Both the position numbers and the translations under genes were made by a program. Of a stretch of 64,000 bases of DNA, positions 1 through 8,903 are shown in pieces; the stretch's first letter is position 1; the number at the start of each line of letters is the position of its first letter. Under the pieces are notes generated by a model. It searched no databases. It was not told the origin of the DNA and saw only the letters and a program-made list of their open reading frames with translations. The DNA comes from Amycolatopsis echigonensis. GTDB taxonomy: Bacteria; Actinomycetota; Actinomycetes; Mycobacteriales; Pseudonocardiaceae. The stretch spans positions 186,001-250,000 of the forward strand of contig NZ_JACJHR010000001.1 of NCBI RefSeq assembly GCF_014174495.1, in the 5' to 3' direction.

Positions 1-218
1 TCGCCGCCGACTACACGCCCCTGTCCGCGGTGGACATCTTCGTCAAGGATCTGGGCCTCGTCCTCGACGCGGCCCGGCCTCAGAAATCGCCGGCGCCGCT
101 CGCCTCGACCGCGTTGCAGATGTTCCTGCAGGCGTCCGCGCAGGGCCACGGCGGCGAAGACGACAGCGCGGTCATCAAGATCTTCCCGGATGTGGACCTG
201 CCGAAGGCGGGGCGCTGA
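1..218 (+). CDS. C-terminus of LtnD-like 3-hydroxyisobutyrate-family dehydrogenase (partial)
   Basis: The reading frame is open from base 3 to the stop at 216-218, so only the last ~71 residues are present and the start lies outside the window. The segment FVKDLGLVLDAAR followed by PLA..ALQMFLQA is typical of the C-terminal helical domain of beta-hydroxyacid dehydrogenases, where the Lys of VKDL is the catalytic-site lysine. Placed directly upstream of otnK, otnC, otnI and denD, it is most likely L-threonate dehydrogenase (LtnD), which oxidises threonate to the 2-oxo acid with NAD. The stop is 1 nt before the otnK start, so the genes are probably one operon. Family membership is clear; the substrate is inferred from context. 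Confidence 0.75.
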   Translation, partial: AADYTPLSAVDIFVKDLGLVLDAARPQKSPAPLASTALQMFLQASAQGHGGEDDSAVIKIFPDVDLPKAGR

Positions 219-219
219 C

Positions 220-1485
220 ATGGGAATCCGCCTCGGCTGCATCGCCGACGACTTCACCGGTGCCACCGACCTGGCCAACAACCTCGTGCGGGCGGGCATG
301 CGCGTCGTCCAGACGATCAACACTCCCGCCGGACCGCCGTCCGGCCTCGCTGCCGACGCCGTCGTGGTCGCGCTCAAGTCGCGCACCATTCCCGCCGCGG
401 ACGCTGTCGCACAGTCGCTGGAAGCGCTTGCCTGGCTGCGCGCGGCGGGCGCCGAGCAGATCTACTTCAAGTACTGCTCCACGTTCGATTCCACTTCGGA
501 CGGAAACATCGGCCCGGTCGCCGAGGCGCTGCTCGACGCGCTCGGCGCGGACTTCACGGTGGCTGCCCCTGCGTTCCCCGACAACGGCCGCACTGTTTAC
601 AAAGGACACCTCTTCGTCGGCGACGAGCTGTTGTCCGACAGCGGGATGCGGAATCACCCGCTGACCCCGATGACCGATTCCAATCTGGTCCGGGTGCTGC
701 AGGCGCAGTCGAGGGGCAAGATCGGACTCGTCGAGCACGCCGTCGTCGCCGCGGGTCCGGACGCGGTCCGGGAACGGTTCTCCGCGCTGCGCGCCGACGG
801 CGTGTCACTGTCCATAGTGGATTCCGTGACCACCGGCGATCTGGTCCGGATCGGCCCGGCACTGGCGGAATTGCCGCTGGTGACCGGCGGTTCGGGCATC
901 GCGATCGGCCTCCCCGCGAACTGGGGCATCACGCCGTCCGCCGACGCGGCGAGTCTCCCGGCCGCGAGCGGGCGGGCCGCGATCCTGTCCGGCTCGGTTT
1001 CGACCGCGACCAACGGCCAGGTCCAGCGCGCGATCCGCGCCGGGGTTCCGTCCTTTGTGGTGGAACCGCTGCGGATCGCGGCCGGCGAGCCGGTCGTCGC
1101 GGAGGCGCTGGCCTTCGCCGACCGTCACCTCGCGGCCGGTCCGGTCCTGGTCTACTCGACTGCCGCCCCGGAGGCAGTCCGGTCGGTGCAGGGGCGGCTC
1201 GGCGCGAGCGAGGCCGGCGCCCTCGTCGAGCACGCGCTGGCCGAAGTGGCGCGTGGGCTCATCGAGCGCGATGTGCGCCGCCTGGTCGTCGCGGGCGGCG
1301 AGACTTCCGGTGCCGTCGTTCAGGCTCTCGGCGTCGATCAGCTCAGGATCGGCGCCCAAATCGATCCCGGCGTTCCGTGGTGCGCCGCCACCCTGCCCGG
1401 CGGCGAAACCCTGCACATCACGTTGAAGAGCGGAAACTTCGGCACCCCCGACTTCTTCACAAAGGCATTGGAGTCGTTGCGATGA
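220..1485 (+). CDS. otnK: 3-oxo-tetronate kinase
   Basis: A 421-residue DUF1537-family four-carbon acid sugar kinase. The N-terminal motif DDFTGATD (residues ~10-17) binds the sugar acid. The C-terminal glycine-rich VAGGETSG (~357-364) and LKSGNFG (~402-408) form the nucleotide site. OtnK phosphorylates 3-oxo-tetronate to its 4-phosphate, using ATP. I chose the ATG at 220 rather than an upstream GTG at 190 because it gives the family N-terminus MGIRLGCIADDF and sits 1 nt after the preceding stop. Its stop overlaps the otnC start (ATGA), which implies translational coupling in the tetronate operon. Confidence 0.92.
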   Translation: MGIRLGCIADDFTGATDLANNLVRAGMRVVQTINTPAGPPSGLAADAVVVALKSRTIPAADAVAQSLEALAWLRAAGAEQIYFKYCSTFDSTSDGNIGPVAEALLDALGADFTVAAPAFPDNGRTVYKGHLFVGDELLSDSGMRNHPLTPMTDSNLVRVLQAQSRGKIGLVEHAVVAAGPDAVRERFSALRADGVSLSIVDSVTTGDLVRIGPALAELPLVTGGSGIAIGLPANWGITPSADAASLPAASGRAAILSGSVSTATNGQVQRAIRAGVPSFVVEPLRIAAGEPVVAEALAFADRHLAAGPVLVYSTAAPEAVRSVQGRLGASEAGALVEHALAEVARGLIERDVRRLVVAGGETSGAVVQALGVDQLRIGAQIDPGVPWCAATLPGGETLHITLKSGNFGTPDFFTKALESLR

Positions 1486-2117
1486 CCGGACGCGCCGACG
1501 TCGTGCGCGCGGGCGCGAGCCTGTTCGCCCGCGGATATGTCCACGCCAGCGCCGGCAACATCAGCATGCGCGTCGACGACGGATACCTGATCACCCCGAC
1601 CGACGCGCCGCTTGGTTTCCTCGAGGCCGACCGGCTCGCGCACGTCGCCGCCGACGGCGCCCAACTGTCCGGGGACCGGGCGAGCAAGACCCTCGCCCTT
1701 CACCGGCGCATCTACGCCGCCGTCCCCTCGGCGCGCGTCGTGATCCACACTCATGCCACCCATCTGGTGGCGCTGACGCTGCTCGGCGTGTGGTCGCAGG
1801 ACGACATCCTGCCCCCGCTGACGCCGTACCAGGTGATGAAAGTCGGCCACCTGCCGCTCATCCCGTACCGCCGCCCGGGCGATCCCGAGGTGGCGGACCT
1901 GGTCGAGGCCGCGATCGCGGCCCGGCCGTCCCTGCGCGCGGTCATGCTCGAACGACTCGGCCCGGTCGTATGGGGGCCTGACGTCGCGACCGCGATGGCC
2001 ACCCTCGAGGAAGCCGAAGAGACCGCCCGCCTGTGGGTGCTCACCGGCCACCGGCCGCGACCGCTCGCCGACTCCGCCATCGCCGAACTTCGGGACGCCT
2101 TTTCCGCCCCGTGGTGA
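1482..2117 (+). CDS. otnC: 3-oxo-tetronate 4-phosphate decarboxylase (class II aldolase family)
   Basis: A 211-residue class II aldolase/adducin-domain protein. ASAGNISMR (~20-28) is the phosphate/substrate loop and IHTHATH (~88-94) carries the zinc-binding His-x-His. In tetronate pathways this protein decarboxylates 3-oxo-tetronate 4-phosphate to dihydroxyacetone phosphate. The ATG at 1482 overlaps the otnK stop by 4 nt. A 54-nt gap separates it from the transporter gene that follows. The neighbours otnK, otnI and denD make the OtnC assignment much more likely than fuculose-phosphate aldolase or another class II aldolase. Confidence 0.88.
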   Translation: MTGRADVVRAGASLFARGYVHASAGNISMRVDDGYLITPTDAPLGFLEADRLAHVAADGAQLSGDRASKTLALHRRIYAAVPSARVVIHTHATHLVALTLLGVWSQDDILPPLTPYQVMKVGHLPLIPYRRPGDPEVADLVEAAIAARPSLRAVMLERLGPVVWGPDVATAMATLEEAEETARLWVLTGHRPRPLADSAIAELRDAFSAPW

Positions 2118-2171
2118 CCGGCGACGGCCGCTCCCTCCCTCCCCAGCCTCACCCAGCGACAAGGAGGTCGC

Positions 2172-3476
2172 ATGTCCACGCCGGTAGACCGGTCCGTGTC
2201 CGAGCGGGTCACGGAAAAAGCCGTGTTCCGCAAAGTCGTGCTGCGGATCGTGCCGTTCCTGATGCTCTGCTATGTCGTGTCCTATCTGGACCGGGTCAAC
2301 GTCGGGTTCGCGCAGCTGCAGATGTCCAAAGACCTGAACCTGTCCAACGCGGCGTTCGGCCTCGGCGCCGGACTGTTCTTCATCGGCTATTTCCTGTTCG
2401 AAGTGCCGTCGAACATTCTGCTGCAGAAGGTCGGCGCCCGCGTCTGGATCGCGCGGATCATGATCAGCTGGGGCGTGGTGTCCGCGGCGGCGATGTTCAC
2501 CCGCGACGAATGGTCGTTCTACGCGTTGCGGTTTCTGCTCGGCGTCGCCGAAGCGGGCTTCTACCCAGGAGTGATTCTCTACTGCACCTACTGGTTCCCG
2601 GCGCAGCGGCGCGCCAAGGCGATCGCGCTGTTCATGTCGGCGATCCCGGTCGCGGGCATCTTCGGCAATCCGCTGTCCGGCTGGATCATGCACACTTTCG
2701 ACCAGGTCGGTGGCCTGGCCGGATGGCAATGGCTGTTCGTGCTGGAGGCGCTGCCCGCGATCGCGGTCGGCGTCTGGTGCCTGTTCTATCTCGACGACTC
2801 CGTGCGCGGCGCGAAATGGCTTTCCGACGAGGAGAAGGCCGTAGTCGAAAAGGCGGTCGCCGAGGACGCGGGCCGCACCGTCGGCCACGGCAAGCTGTCC
2901 GAGGGTTTCCGGAACCCGAAGGTGTGGCTGATGGCCTTCATCTACTTCTGTTTCGTGATGGGGCAGTACGCGCTGACCTTCTGGATGCCGGCCTTCGTCA
3001 AGTCCAGCGGGGTCAAAAGCGTCGTCGCGATCGGGCTGCTCAGCGCCGTGCCCTACGTCGCGGCGCTGGTCGCGATGAACTTCTTCGGCTTCTCGGCCGA
3101 CCGGAGGCGGGAACGCCGCTGGCATCTGGTGATCCCCGCGTTGATGGGCACGGCGGGCTTCTCGGCGGCCGCCGCGGTGCACGGCTCGGTCGTGCTGTCG
3201 CTGATCGCGCTGTCGATCGCGGCCGCGGGCGTGCTCACCTGCGCACCGCTGTTCTGGTCGCTGCCGACGTCGTTCCTCGGCGGCGTGGGCGCGGCGGCCG
3301 GGATCGCGGTGATCAACTCGGTGGGTAACCTCGCCGGGTTCGTCAGCCCGTACATGATCGGCGCCATCAAGGACTCGACCGGATCGAGCGTCGTGCCGAT
3401 GTTCGTCCTCGCCGGAGTGCTGGTGATCGGCGCCCTCGCGGTGCTGACGACCGACAAGCGCACCGTGAACCGCTGA
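2172..3476 (+). CDS. MFS anion:cation symporter (ACS family), probable tetronate importer
   Basis: A 434-residue membrane protein with about 12 predicted transmembrane segments. The N-terminal half has the ACS-family features [10 protein letters not shown] (TM1) and [22 protein letters not shown] (TM2 and the loop after it). Members of this family import organic acids such as phthalate, tartrate and hexonates. The ATG at 2172 is preceded by a strong Shine-Dalgarno (acaaggaggtcgc). It lies inside the tetronate catabolic operon, 16 nt before otnI, so it probably brings erythronate or threonate into the cell. The substrate is inferred only from gene context. Confidence 0.82.
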   Translation: MSTPVDRSVSERVTEKAVFRKVVLRIVPFLMLCYVVSYLDRVNVGFAQLQMSKDLNLSNAAFGLGAGLFFIGYFLFEVPSNILLQKVGARVWIARIMISWGVVSAAAMFTRDEWSFYALRFLLGVAEAGFYPGVILYCTYWFPAQRRAKAIALFMSAIPVAGIFGNPLSGWIMHTFDQVGGLAGWQWLFVLEALPAIAVGVWCLFYLDDSVRGAKWLSDEEKAVVEKAVAEDAGRTVGHGKLSEGFRNPKVWLMAFIYFCFVMGQYALTFWMPAFVKSSGVKSVVAIGLLSAVPYVAALVAMNFFGFSADRRRERRWHLVIPALMGTAGFSAAAAVHGSVVLSLIALSIAAAGVLTCAPLFWSLPTSFLGGVGAAAGIAVINSVGNLAGFVSPYMIGAIKDSTGSSVVPMFVLAGVLVIGALAVLTTDKRTVNR

Positions 3477-3492
3477 GGGAAAGGAATCGCCG

Positions 3493-4275
3493 ATGCCTCG
3501 TTTCGCCGCCAACCTCTCGATGCTCTACCCCGAGCACGCGTTCCCCGACCGGTTCGCCGCGGCTGCCGCCGACGGTTTCACCGCGGTCGAGTACCTGTTT
3601 CCCTACGACTACGAGCCGGGCGAGTTGCGCGCCCGGCTCGAGGACAACGGCCTGCGGCAGGTGCTGTTCAACGCGCCGCCGGGCGACTGGGCGGCGGGGG
3701 AGCGGGGCATCGCCGGCGTCCCCGGACGCGAGGACGAGTTCAAAGAGGCCTTCACGGCCGCGTTGTCCTACGCCGATGCACTCTCCTGCCCGCGGGTGCA
3801 CGTCATGTCCGGGGTCGGCGAGCCGGAGGACCGGCCGCGCCGGCTGGACACTTACCGGAACAACCTGGCGTGGGCTGCGGCGCAGGCCGGCGACCTCGAG
3901 GTGCTCGTCGAGCCGCTGAACCACCGGGACATGCCCGGCTACCTGCTGACTCGTCAGGCCGAGGCGCACGCGCTCGTGAGCGAGATCGGTGCCGCCAACC
4001 TCGGGGTTCAGCTGGACCTCTATCACCTTCAGGTCAGCGAGGGCGACGTCACGACGACGCTGCGCCGGGACCTGCCGACCGGCCGGGTCCGCCACCTGCA
4101 GGTGGCCGGGGTTCCCGACCGGCACGAGCCGGACCGCGGCGAGCTCGACCTGCGGCGGGTGCTGGCCGTCGTGGACGAACTCGGCTACGACGGCTGGATC
4201 GGCTGCGAGTACCACCCGGCCGGGGAGACGTCGGCCGGTCTTGGCTGGATTGCGGAATGCGGTGGAGTGCAATGA
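3493..4275 (+). CDS. otnI: 2-oxo-tetronate isomerase (hydroxypyruvate isomerase family)
   Basis: A 260-residue TIM-barrel sugar-phosphate-isomerase-like protein of the Hyi/OtnI family. The N-terminus [14 protein letters not shown] and the segment [13 protein letters not shown] are characteristic. Metal and acid/base residues lie in VEPLNHRD (Glu ~137), QLDLYH and GCEYHPAG (Glu ~238). It interconverts 2-oxo- and 3-oxo-tetronate, linking the DenD/LtnD products to OtnK. An AGGGAAAGG Shine-Dalgarno precedes the ATG. The stop overlaps the denD start as ATGA. Hydroxypyruvate isomerase is the alternative, but the operon content favours OtnI. Confidence 0.9.
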   Translation: MPRFAANLSMLYPEHAFPDRFAAAAADGFTAVEYLFPYDYEPGELRARLEDNGLRQVLFNAPPGDWAAGERGIAGVPGREDEFKEAFTAALSYADALSCPRVHVMSGVGEPEDRPRRLDTYRNNLAWAAAQAGDLEVLVEPLNHRDMPGYLLTRQAEAHALVSEIGAANLGVQLDLYHLQVSEGDVTTTLRRDLPTGRVRHLQVAGVPDRHEPDRGELDLRRVLAVVDELGYDGWIGCEYHPAGETSAGLGWIAECGGVQ

Positions 4276-5261
4276 GAATCGTCATCACCGGCGGCGCGGG
4301 GTTCATCGGGTCGCTGGTCGCCGGGGAATTGCTGGAACGCGGTGTTTTCCGCGGCTCGGAGGTCACCTCGCTGGTGCTCGCCGACCGGATGCCGGCCCGC
4401 GTCTCGGACCCGCGCGTCGAGGCGGTCACCGGCGATCTGGCGGAGGTCGTGCCGCGGTTGTTCGCCGAACCGGTCGACGTGCTGATCCATCTCGCGTCCG
4501 CGGTCTCGGCGGAGGTCGAGGCGGATACGGAGCTGGGCATGCGGTCCAATGTGGACGCCACCCGCGCCCTGCTGGCAGCGTGCCGCGAGCAGGCCGCCTC
4601 GGGCCGGGTCGCGACTTTCGTGTTTTCCAGCAGCGTCGCCGTCTACGGCGCCGACCCGGCGGCGCCCCTGCCGTCCATTGTGGACGAGACGACGCTGCCG
4701 GCGCCGCAGTCCAGCTACGGCGTGCAGAAGCTCGCGTGCGAGCAGTTCATCGCCGACGCGACCCGGAAGGGCACGGTGGACGGCCGGATCGTCCGGCTCA
4801 TGACCGTGGCGGTTCGCCCCGGGCGGCCGAATGCCGCGGCCTCGAGCTTCCTGTCCTCGATCGTGCGCGAGCCGTTGAACGGCGAGCCCGCGGTATGTCC
4901 GGTCGACCCGTCGCTGGAAGTCGCCATCGCCTCGCCGGCCCGGACGGTGAACGGCCTTCTGGCCGTCGCGGAAGCGGAGCGCGGGGAAGGACCCGGCCGG
5001 CTCCGCGGCCGGATTCCGGTGAACCTGCCCGCGCTGACCGTGACCGTCCAGGACCTGCTGGACGCACTGGAGTCCGTGGGCGGCAGCGACGCCCGGGCGC
5101 TGGTGGAGATGCGGCGGGACCCGGCCGTCGAGGCGATCGTGGGCTCCTGGCCGGCCCGGTTCGACAACCGGCGGGCCGCGGAGCTGGGCCTGCACGCGGA
5201 CGCCGGCGCGCTCGACGTCGTCCGTGCGTTCGCCCGGGACCGGGCTGCCGCCGGCCGGTAG
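4272..5261 (+). CDS. denD: D-erythronate dehydrogenase (NAD-dependent SDR)
   Basis: A 329-residue extended short-chain dehydrogenase. The Rossmann motif GGAGFIG lies at residues ~6-12, the active-site serine segment is FSSSVAVYG, and the catalytic pair YGVQK has Tyr and Lys three residues apart. DenD oxidises D-erythronate to 2-oxo-erythronate. Length and motifs fit the family. With OtnI, OtnK and OtnC it completes a route from D-erythronate to DHAP. It starts at an ATG overlapping the otnI stop and ends 9 nt before the GntR regulator, so the regulator may be co-transcribed. Confidence 0.88.
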   Translation: MRIVITGGAGFIGSLVAGELLERGVFRGSEVTSLVLADRMPARVSDPRVEAVTGDLAEVVPRLFAEPVDVLIHLASAVSAEVEADTELGMRSNVDATRALLAACREQAASGRVATFVFSSSVAVYGADPAAPLPSIVDETTLPAPQSSYGVQKLACEQFIADATRKGTVDGRIVRLMTVAVRPGRPNAAASSFLSSIVREPLNGEPAVCPVDPSLEVAIASPARTVNGLLAVAEAERGEGPGRLRGRIPVNLPALTVTVQDLLDALESVGGSDARALVEMRRDPAVEAIVGSWPARFDNRRAAELGLHADAGALDVVRAFARDRAAAGR

Positions 5262-5270
5262 CATGTCGTT

Positions 5271-6014
5271 GTGCTGACCAGGGTGAACGCGTCGACGAAA
5301 ATGGCGGACCGGGCGGCGGCCGTGCTGACCGAGGAGATCAGCAGCGGCCGGTGGCCGGTCGGGTCGAAGCTGCCCACCGAGGTCGCGCTCGTGGAGCAGC
5401 TCGGCGTGAGCCGCACGGTCGTGCGGGAGGCGATCTCCATGCTGCGCAATGCCGGCCTCGTCGAATCGCGGCAGGGCTCGGGCGTGTTCGTGCTCAAGCC
5501 GCAGACGGCGCCGCTCGACCTGTCCGTGGACGAATCGTTCAGCCCGGGGATCAAGGCGAAAGTGCTCCAGATCGTCGAGGTCCGGCGCGCGGTGGAGGCC
5601 GAGGCGGCCGGGCTGGCGGCCGAGCGCGCCGACGAAGCGGGCCTCGCCGGGATCGGCGAAGCGCTGGCCGCGATCGACGCGGCCGTCGCGGCCGGCGGCG
5701 ACGGGGTCGACGAGGACCTGGCGTTCCACCGGGCGATCGCCGACGCGAGCGGCAACCCGGTGCTGGCGGAAACGGTGCGCTACCTCGGCGAGGTCATGCG
5801 CACGGGCATCCAGGTCACCCGTGCCAACGAAGCCCGCCGCGAGGACTTCGTCGAGCAGGTCCGCGACGAACACGCCGCGATCGCCGCGGCCATCCGCGCC
5901 CGCGACCCGAGAGCGGCGAGCGAAGCGGCGCGTACCCACCTGGTCGGCGCCGACCGGCGGCTGCAGGACGCCGACGATCGTTTCTGGGCAAGGGCCTCCG
6001 ACCCGACGGCGTAA
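5271..6014 (+). CDS. GntR/FadR-family regulator (FCD domain) of the tetronate operon
   Basis: A 247-residue regulator. The N-terminal winged helix-turn-helix (~15-80) includes LPTEVALVEQLGVSRTVVRE and RQGSGVFV. A C-terminal all-helical FCD ligand-binding domain includes LAFHRAIADASGNPV and a late DEH segment, with the His/Asp residues used for metal and carboxylate binding. Regulators of this type sense sugar acids, so it probably represses or tunes the otn/den genes. The start is the GTG at 5271; a second GTG at 5283 is possible. The sequence TAGCAT lies 6 nt upstream of 5271, so a separate leaderless transcript is conceivable, but no -35 is clear. Confidence 0.88.
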   Translation: MLTRVNASTKMADRAAAVLTEEISSGRWPVGSKLPTEVALVEQLGVSRTVVREAISMLRNAGLVESRQGSGVFVLKPQTAPLDLSVDESFSPGIKAKVLQIVEVRRAVEAEAAGLAAERADEAGLAGIGEALAAIDAAVAAGGDGVDEDLAFHRAIADASGNPVLAETVRYLGEVMRTGIQVTRANEARREDFVEQVRDEHAAIAAAIRARDPRAASEAARTHLVGADRRLQDADDRFWARASDPTA

Positions 6015-6017
6015 CGA

Positions 6018-6125
6018 GGCCGGTCGGTCGCCGAAGGAGCACGCATCATCGTCGATCTCGCCACGTTGCCCGACGACGGCCCGACCGGTGGATTCTTCAA
6101 TGACGAGGGACCAGTACCGTGGTAG
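6018..6125 (+). pseudogene. C-terminal remnant of an SDR carbonyl reductase
   Basis: Directly after the GntR stop codon, and in the same frame, the DNA encodes about 35 residues ending in a TAG at 6123-6125. The segment VDLATLPDDGPTGGFF followed by a short tail ending PVPW is the classical C-terminal tail of carbonyl-reductase-type short-chain dehydrogenases. No Rossmann motif, catalytic YxxxK or start codon precedes it, because the GntR gene occupies that space. It therefore looks like the surviving 3' end of a deleted SDR gene. The match is from recognised motif wording, not from an alignment. Confidence 0.75.
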
Positions 6126-6774
6126 TCGCACCGCAACACGATGCCGTGCTTTCGCAGGGACGTCTTCAGCTATCGCCGATATCCAGCGCGCAGCCGCTGC
6201 TGCGGTGCCGCACCTGGTTGGTGCAGCCGCGTCGATCCCCACTGAGGTAAGTAGACGTTGAACCAGATAATCATGGATCGCAAAAGTTCCAGCCGGATTG
6301 AATGATATCCGGCCGAAATGGCTTGCCACAATTAACCGAAGGGTTCTTGGTTCGAGTGCAAGCGGGGGAGAAGAGTCCAGATCGACGATCTGGGTTTTTG
6401 GCCGTGAGCGAGGGCGATTTAGTATCGATTTTGACGCGGGGTCGCTGAGCGCGTCGAGCTGGTTCGACGGCGCGGGTTCGCTGCAACTGCCAAACATGTT
6501 GGTGGCGCAAGCGGCGTGCTTGCCGGTGCAGGCCACGGTGTACTGAACGGCGCGGCGGGTGGGCGATATCGCATGGCCAGAACGCGATCCGGGCGGAGAG
6601 TCCGAATTCGGGTGCGAGACCGGTGTTCTGCATCGGCTCGAACGGCAAACTGCTGGGGCAGTCGTGGCACGCACCTTGTGCGGGACACGAGAGCGCCCGA
6701 CTGAATCTGTTCGGTCGCGATGCCTCGCTGGTTCTTTGATCGCTGCCGTTGCGACGCCGACGTACAGTTCAAGC
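6126..6774. other. 649-bp region without a convincing gene
   Basis: The base composition is visibly lower in G+C than in flanking genes, especially around 6250-6450. Short open frames occur on both strands (for example 6298-6546 plus, 82 codons), but they lack a ribosome binding site, an actinobacterial codon-position GC pattern and any recognisable motif. Together with the adjacent SDR remnant it looks like a decayed or recombined junction. I see no terminator or repeat that explains it. Confidence 0.5.
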
Positions 6775-7197
6775 ATGCCGCTGGGGATGACTCGGCCGCT
6801 CAGGGCGGCACTTGACGGGGTGTCGACGCCCGCTGAGCTGCTCGGCCGTCTCGCGTATTCATCTCTGGCATCCCAGTACCCGCGAACGGCCACGCTGGAG
6901 CAGCTCCTGGCCGCCGCGGCGCACGAGGCGGCCCTCCGGCGGCACCCGTACGTTTCGCCGGAACACGTCATGGTGGCTGCTGCGCGTCAGGTAGGCGATG
7001 CCCAGCTGGCATCGAGTCTCGCTGCCCGGTTGGAGGCTCGGTCTGTGAGGACGCGGCGCTGGTGGCGGCCGCTGGGCCGGAAGTCGGCCCTTCGGCCCCA
7101 GAATCAGCGGTTGCTTGACGATCAGCAACGGGCTGCCCAGGAGCGCGAGCAACGGCACCCCGGCGATGGTGACTTTTCGGAGCCGCCAAGCGGTTGA
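6775..7197 (+). CDS. Clp N-terminal-domain-like protein (hypothetical)
   Basis: A 140-residue protein. Its central part, HEAALRRHPYVSPEHVMVAAARQ (~50-72), resembles the repeat of the ClpA/ClpC N-domain, in which A..HPYVG.EHLLLAL is typical. The C-terminus is basic and Gln/Arg-rich. No ATPase domain, signal peptide or membrane segment is visible, so a ClpS-like adaptor role or a degenerate Clp gene are both possible. The ATG at 6775 begins MPLGMTRPL; the second ATG at 6787 is equally likely. Function is not assigned. Confidence 0.5.
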   Translation: MPLGMTRPLRAALDGVSTPAELLGRLAYSSLASQYPRTATLEQLLAAAAHEAALRRHPYVSPEHVMVAAARQVGDAQLASSLAARLEARSVRTRRWWRPLGRKSALRPQNQRLLDDQQRAAQEREQRHPGDGDFSEPPSG

Positions 7198-7522
7198 TCC
7201 GCGGCGGGGAACTCTCTGGCGGACCTAGCCCGCCGCTGGACGTCCGTCGGGAACTCAACGACAACGAGTTCGCTGCCGCCGGGATGGTGCCAGGTTCGGC
7301 GCGAGCAGTGGCGTTCGAGGCCAGGCAACGTCGCCGGACACGCGGTATGTCGCGCAATGAGCTCGCGGCATGTGCTGCTGCCGATCAGCTGCCGCACAAC
7401 CTGCCGGATGAACGGTCTGGCCGACGGCGGCGGACTGGGCCGCGAGTTGATCGGGCATCGCGGTCCGGTTCGCCGTGGGTGAACTGGGGAATCGGGTGCT
7501 TCGCCGGCGGCGTTGTGCGGTC
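7198..7522. other. 325-bp spacer, no feature recognised
   Basis: An open frame starting near 7194 runs through this stretch and into the protease gene in another frame, but its composition (poly-Arg toward the end) marks the latter part as a shadow. I see no clear promoter, terminator or RNA element. Confidence 0.4.
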
Positions 7523-8464
7523 ATGGAGAACGACGAGATCGACGCCGGGGCGATGGACGTCTATTCGGCGATCGTCACGTCGGTGGCCGAGCAGCTCACG
7601 CCGCGCGTGGCGGCGTTGCGCGTGCGGTCCTCGCGCGGCGAGTCGGCCGGGTCGGCGGTGGTGCTGACCGGCGAGTCCCATCTGGTCACGAATGCCCACG
7701 TGGTTGCCGACGGGGACCGGGGGACGGCCCAGTTCGCGGACGGCACTGTGGCGAGTTTCGATGTGGTGGGCCGGGATCCGCTGTCGGACCTGGCGGTCGT
7801 GCGGGCGGACCGGCCGCTGCCCGCGCCGCCGGAATTCGGTGATGCGGACCGGTTGCGGGTGGGTTCGCTCGTGGTCGCGGTCGGCAACCCGCTGGGGCTG
7901 GCCGGAACGGTCACCGCGGGCGTGGTCAGCGCGCTGGGCCGGAGCATGCCGGCGAGGACTCGGCGCGCGGCCCGGCTGATCGAGGACGTCATCCAGACCG
8001 ACGCGGCGCTGAATCCCGGCAATTCGGGCGGTGCGCTGGCGGACAGCCGCGGCCGGGTGGTGGGGATCAGCACCGCGGTCGCCGGCGTCGGTCTGGGGCT
8101 GGCGGTGCCGGTCAACGCGACTACTCATCGGATCATTCACGCGCTCATGCACGACGGTCGGGTGCGGCGCGGCTACCTCGGTCTGGTCAGTACGCCCGCG
8201 CCGTTGACTCCGGTTCAGGCTGACCGGTTCGGGCAGCGTACGGCGTTGCGGATCGTGGAGGTGGTCGAGAACAGTCCCGCCGCGCGCAGCGGGCTGAAGG
8301 CGGCGGACCTGGTGCTCGCGGTCGACGGCGTGCCGCTCGGCGACGCGCAGTCGCTGCAGAAGCGCCTGTTCTCCGACTCGATCGGGCAGCCGATGGAGGT
8401 CACCGTCCTGCGCAACGGCGCCCTGGTCGACGCGATCGCGGTGCCGGAAGAGTTGAGCGACTGA
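7523..8464 (+). CDS. HtrA/DegP-like trypsin-PDZ serine protease, apparently cytoplasmic
   Basis: A 313-residue S1C protease. The catalytic triad is visible as NAHVV (His59), SDLAVV (Asp89) and GNSGG (Ser168). A PDZ domain follows (~220-305) with RRGYLGL and SPAARSGLKAADLVLAVDG. Unlike most DegP/HtrA proteins it has no signal peptide or N-terminal membrane anchor from the ATG at 7523, and upstream in-frame sequence is Arg-rich rather than hydrophobic. It should therefore act in the cytosol, presumably on misfolded proteins. The start could be the ATG at 7553 instead. No neighbour explains its role. Confidence 0.85.
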   Translation: MENDEIDAGAMDVYSAIVTSVAEQLTPRVAALRVRSSRGESAGSAVVLTGESHLVTNAHVVADGDRGTAQFADGTVASFDVVGRDPLSDLAVVRADRPLPAPPEFGDADRLRVGSLVVAVGNPLGLAGTVTAGVVSALGRSMPARTRRAARLIEDVIQTDAALNPGNSGGALADSRGRVVGISTAVAGVGLGLAVPVNATTHRIIHALMHDGRVRRGYLGLVSTPAPLTPVQADRFGQRTALRIVEVVENSPAARSGLKAADLVLAVDGVPLGDAQSLQKRLFSDSIGQPMEVTVLRNGALVDAIAVPEELSD

Positions 8465-8903
8465 CCCGGAGCCGGGGGCCAACGCTGGCCGGTCGTGCTG
8501 GCGGCGGCTGCGGGCTGTGCTGACGATTCAGGCAGGGAGCGGGGCGAATGCCACGTCGCGGATCCGCAGTCAGCGGAGGTCGGGCAGCGCGATCGGCAGG
8601 CGGTAGGACGGGCGGTATCCGACGAATCCGCCGGGGCGTCGCACGGGCCGGTCAGGTAGACGAAGCCGTCGTCCGGGGCGGGTCGCGGGTCGCAAGCCCG
8701 TGTCCGGACCACATGCGGGGCAGAGTGCGGGCGGCGGCGCAGAATCTGTTCGGATCAATGGCCGCGCCGGGAATGGCGTCGAGGATGTGAATGTCCTTTC
8801 CGGACCAAGCTTAGAAATCAGCGCCGAGACGAACGTCGGCCCGTGCGCTCCGGCTGGTCGCGTGTGTTGACTCTGACACTGTGTGAGGCCGTACACCGGG
8901 GCC
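8465..8903. other. 439-bp intergenic region, possible gene remnants
   Basis: Minus-strand frames between about 8540 and 8830 contain protein-like strings such as GYRPSYRLPIALPDLR, but they are interrupted by stops and frame changes. I could not identify a family. A TTGACT at 8867-8872 ahead of the amidase could be a -35 element, but the matching -10 is poor. Confidence 0.4.

Noticed and set aside
1338..3512. 724-codon minus-strand open frame over otnC and the MFS gene
   Set aside because: Arg/His/Asp-rich, no motifs, no ribosome binding site; it is the antisense of strongly supported plus-strand genes, a usual artefact in >70% GC DNA.
6298..6546. 82-codon plus-strand ORF in the low-GC spacer
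   Set aside because: No Shine-Dalgarno, no family motif; codon use unlike neighbours. Kept as unassigned region.
4185..6971. 928-codon minus-strand open frame over denD, GntR and the spacer
   Set aside because: No recognisable domain; opposite strand carries clear DenD and GntR motifs. The length comes from scarcity of stop codons.
8540..8830. Protein-like strings on the minus strand, possible pseudogene
   Set aside because: Fragments in several frames with stops; I could not name a family, so it is reported only as an intergenic region.
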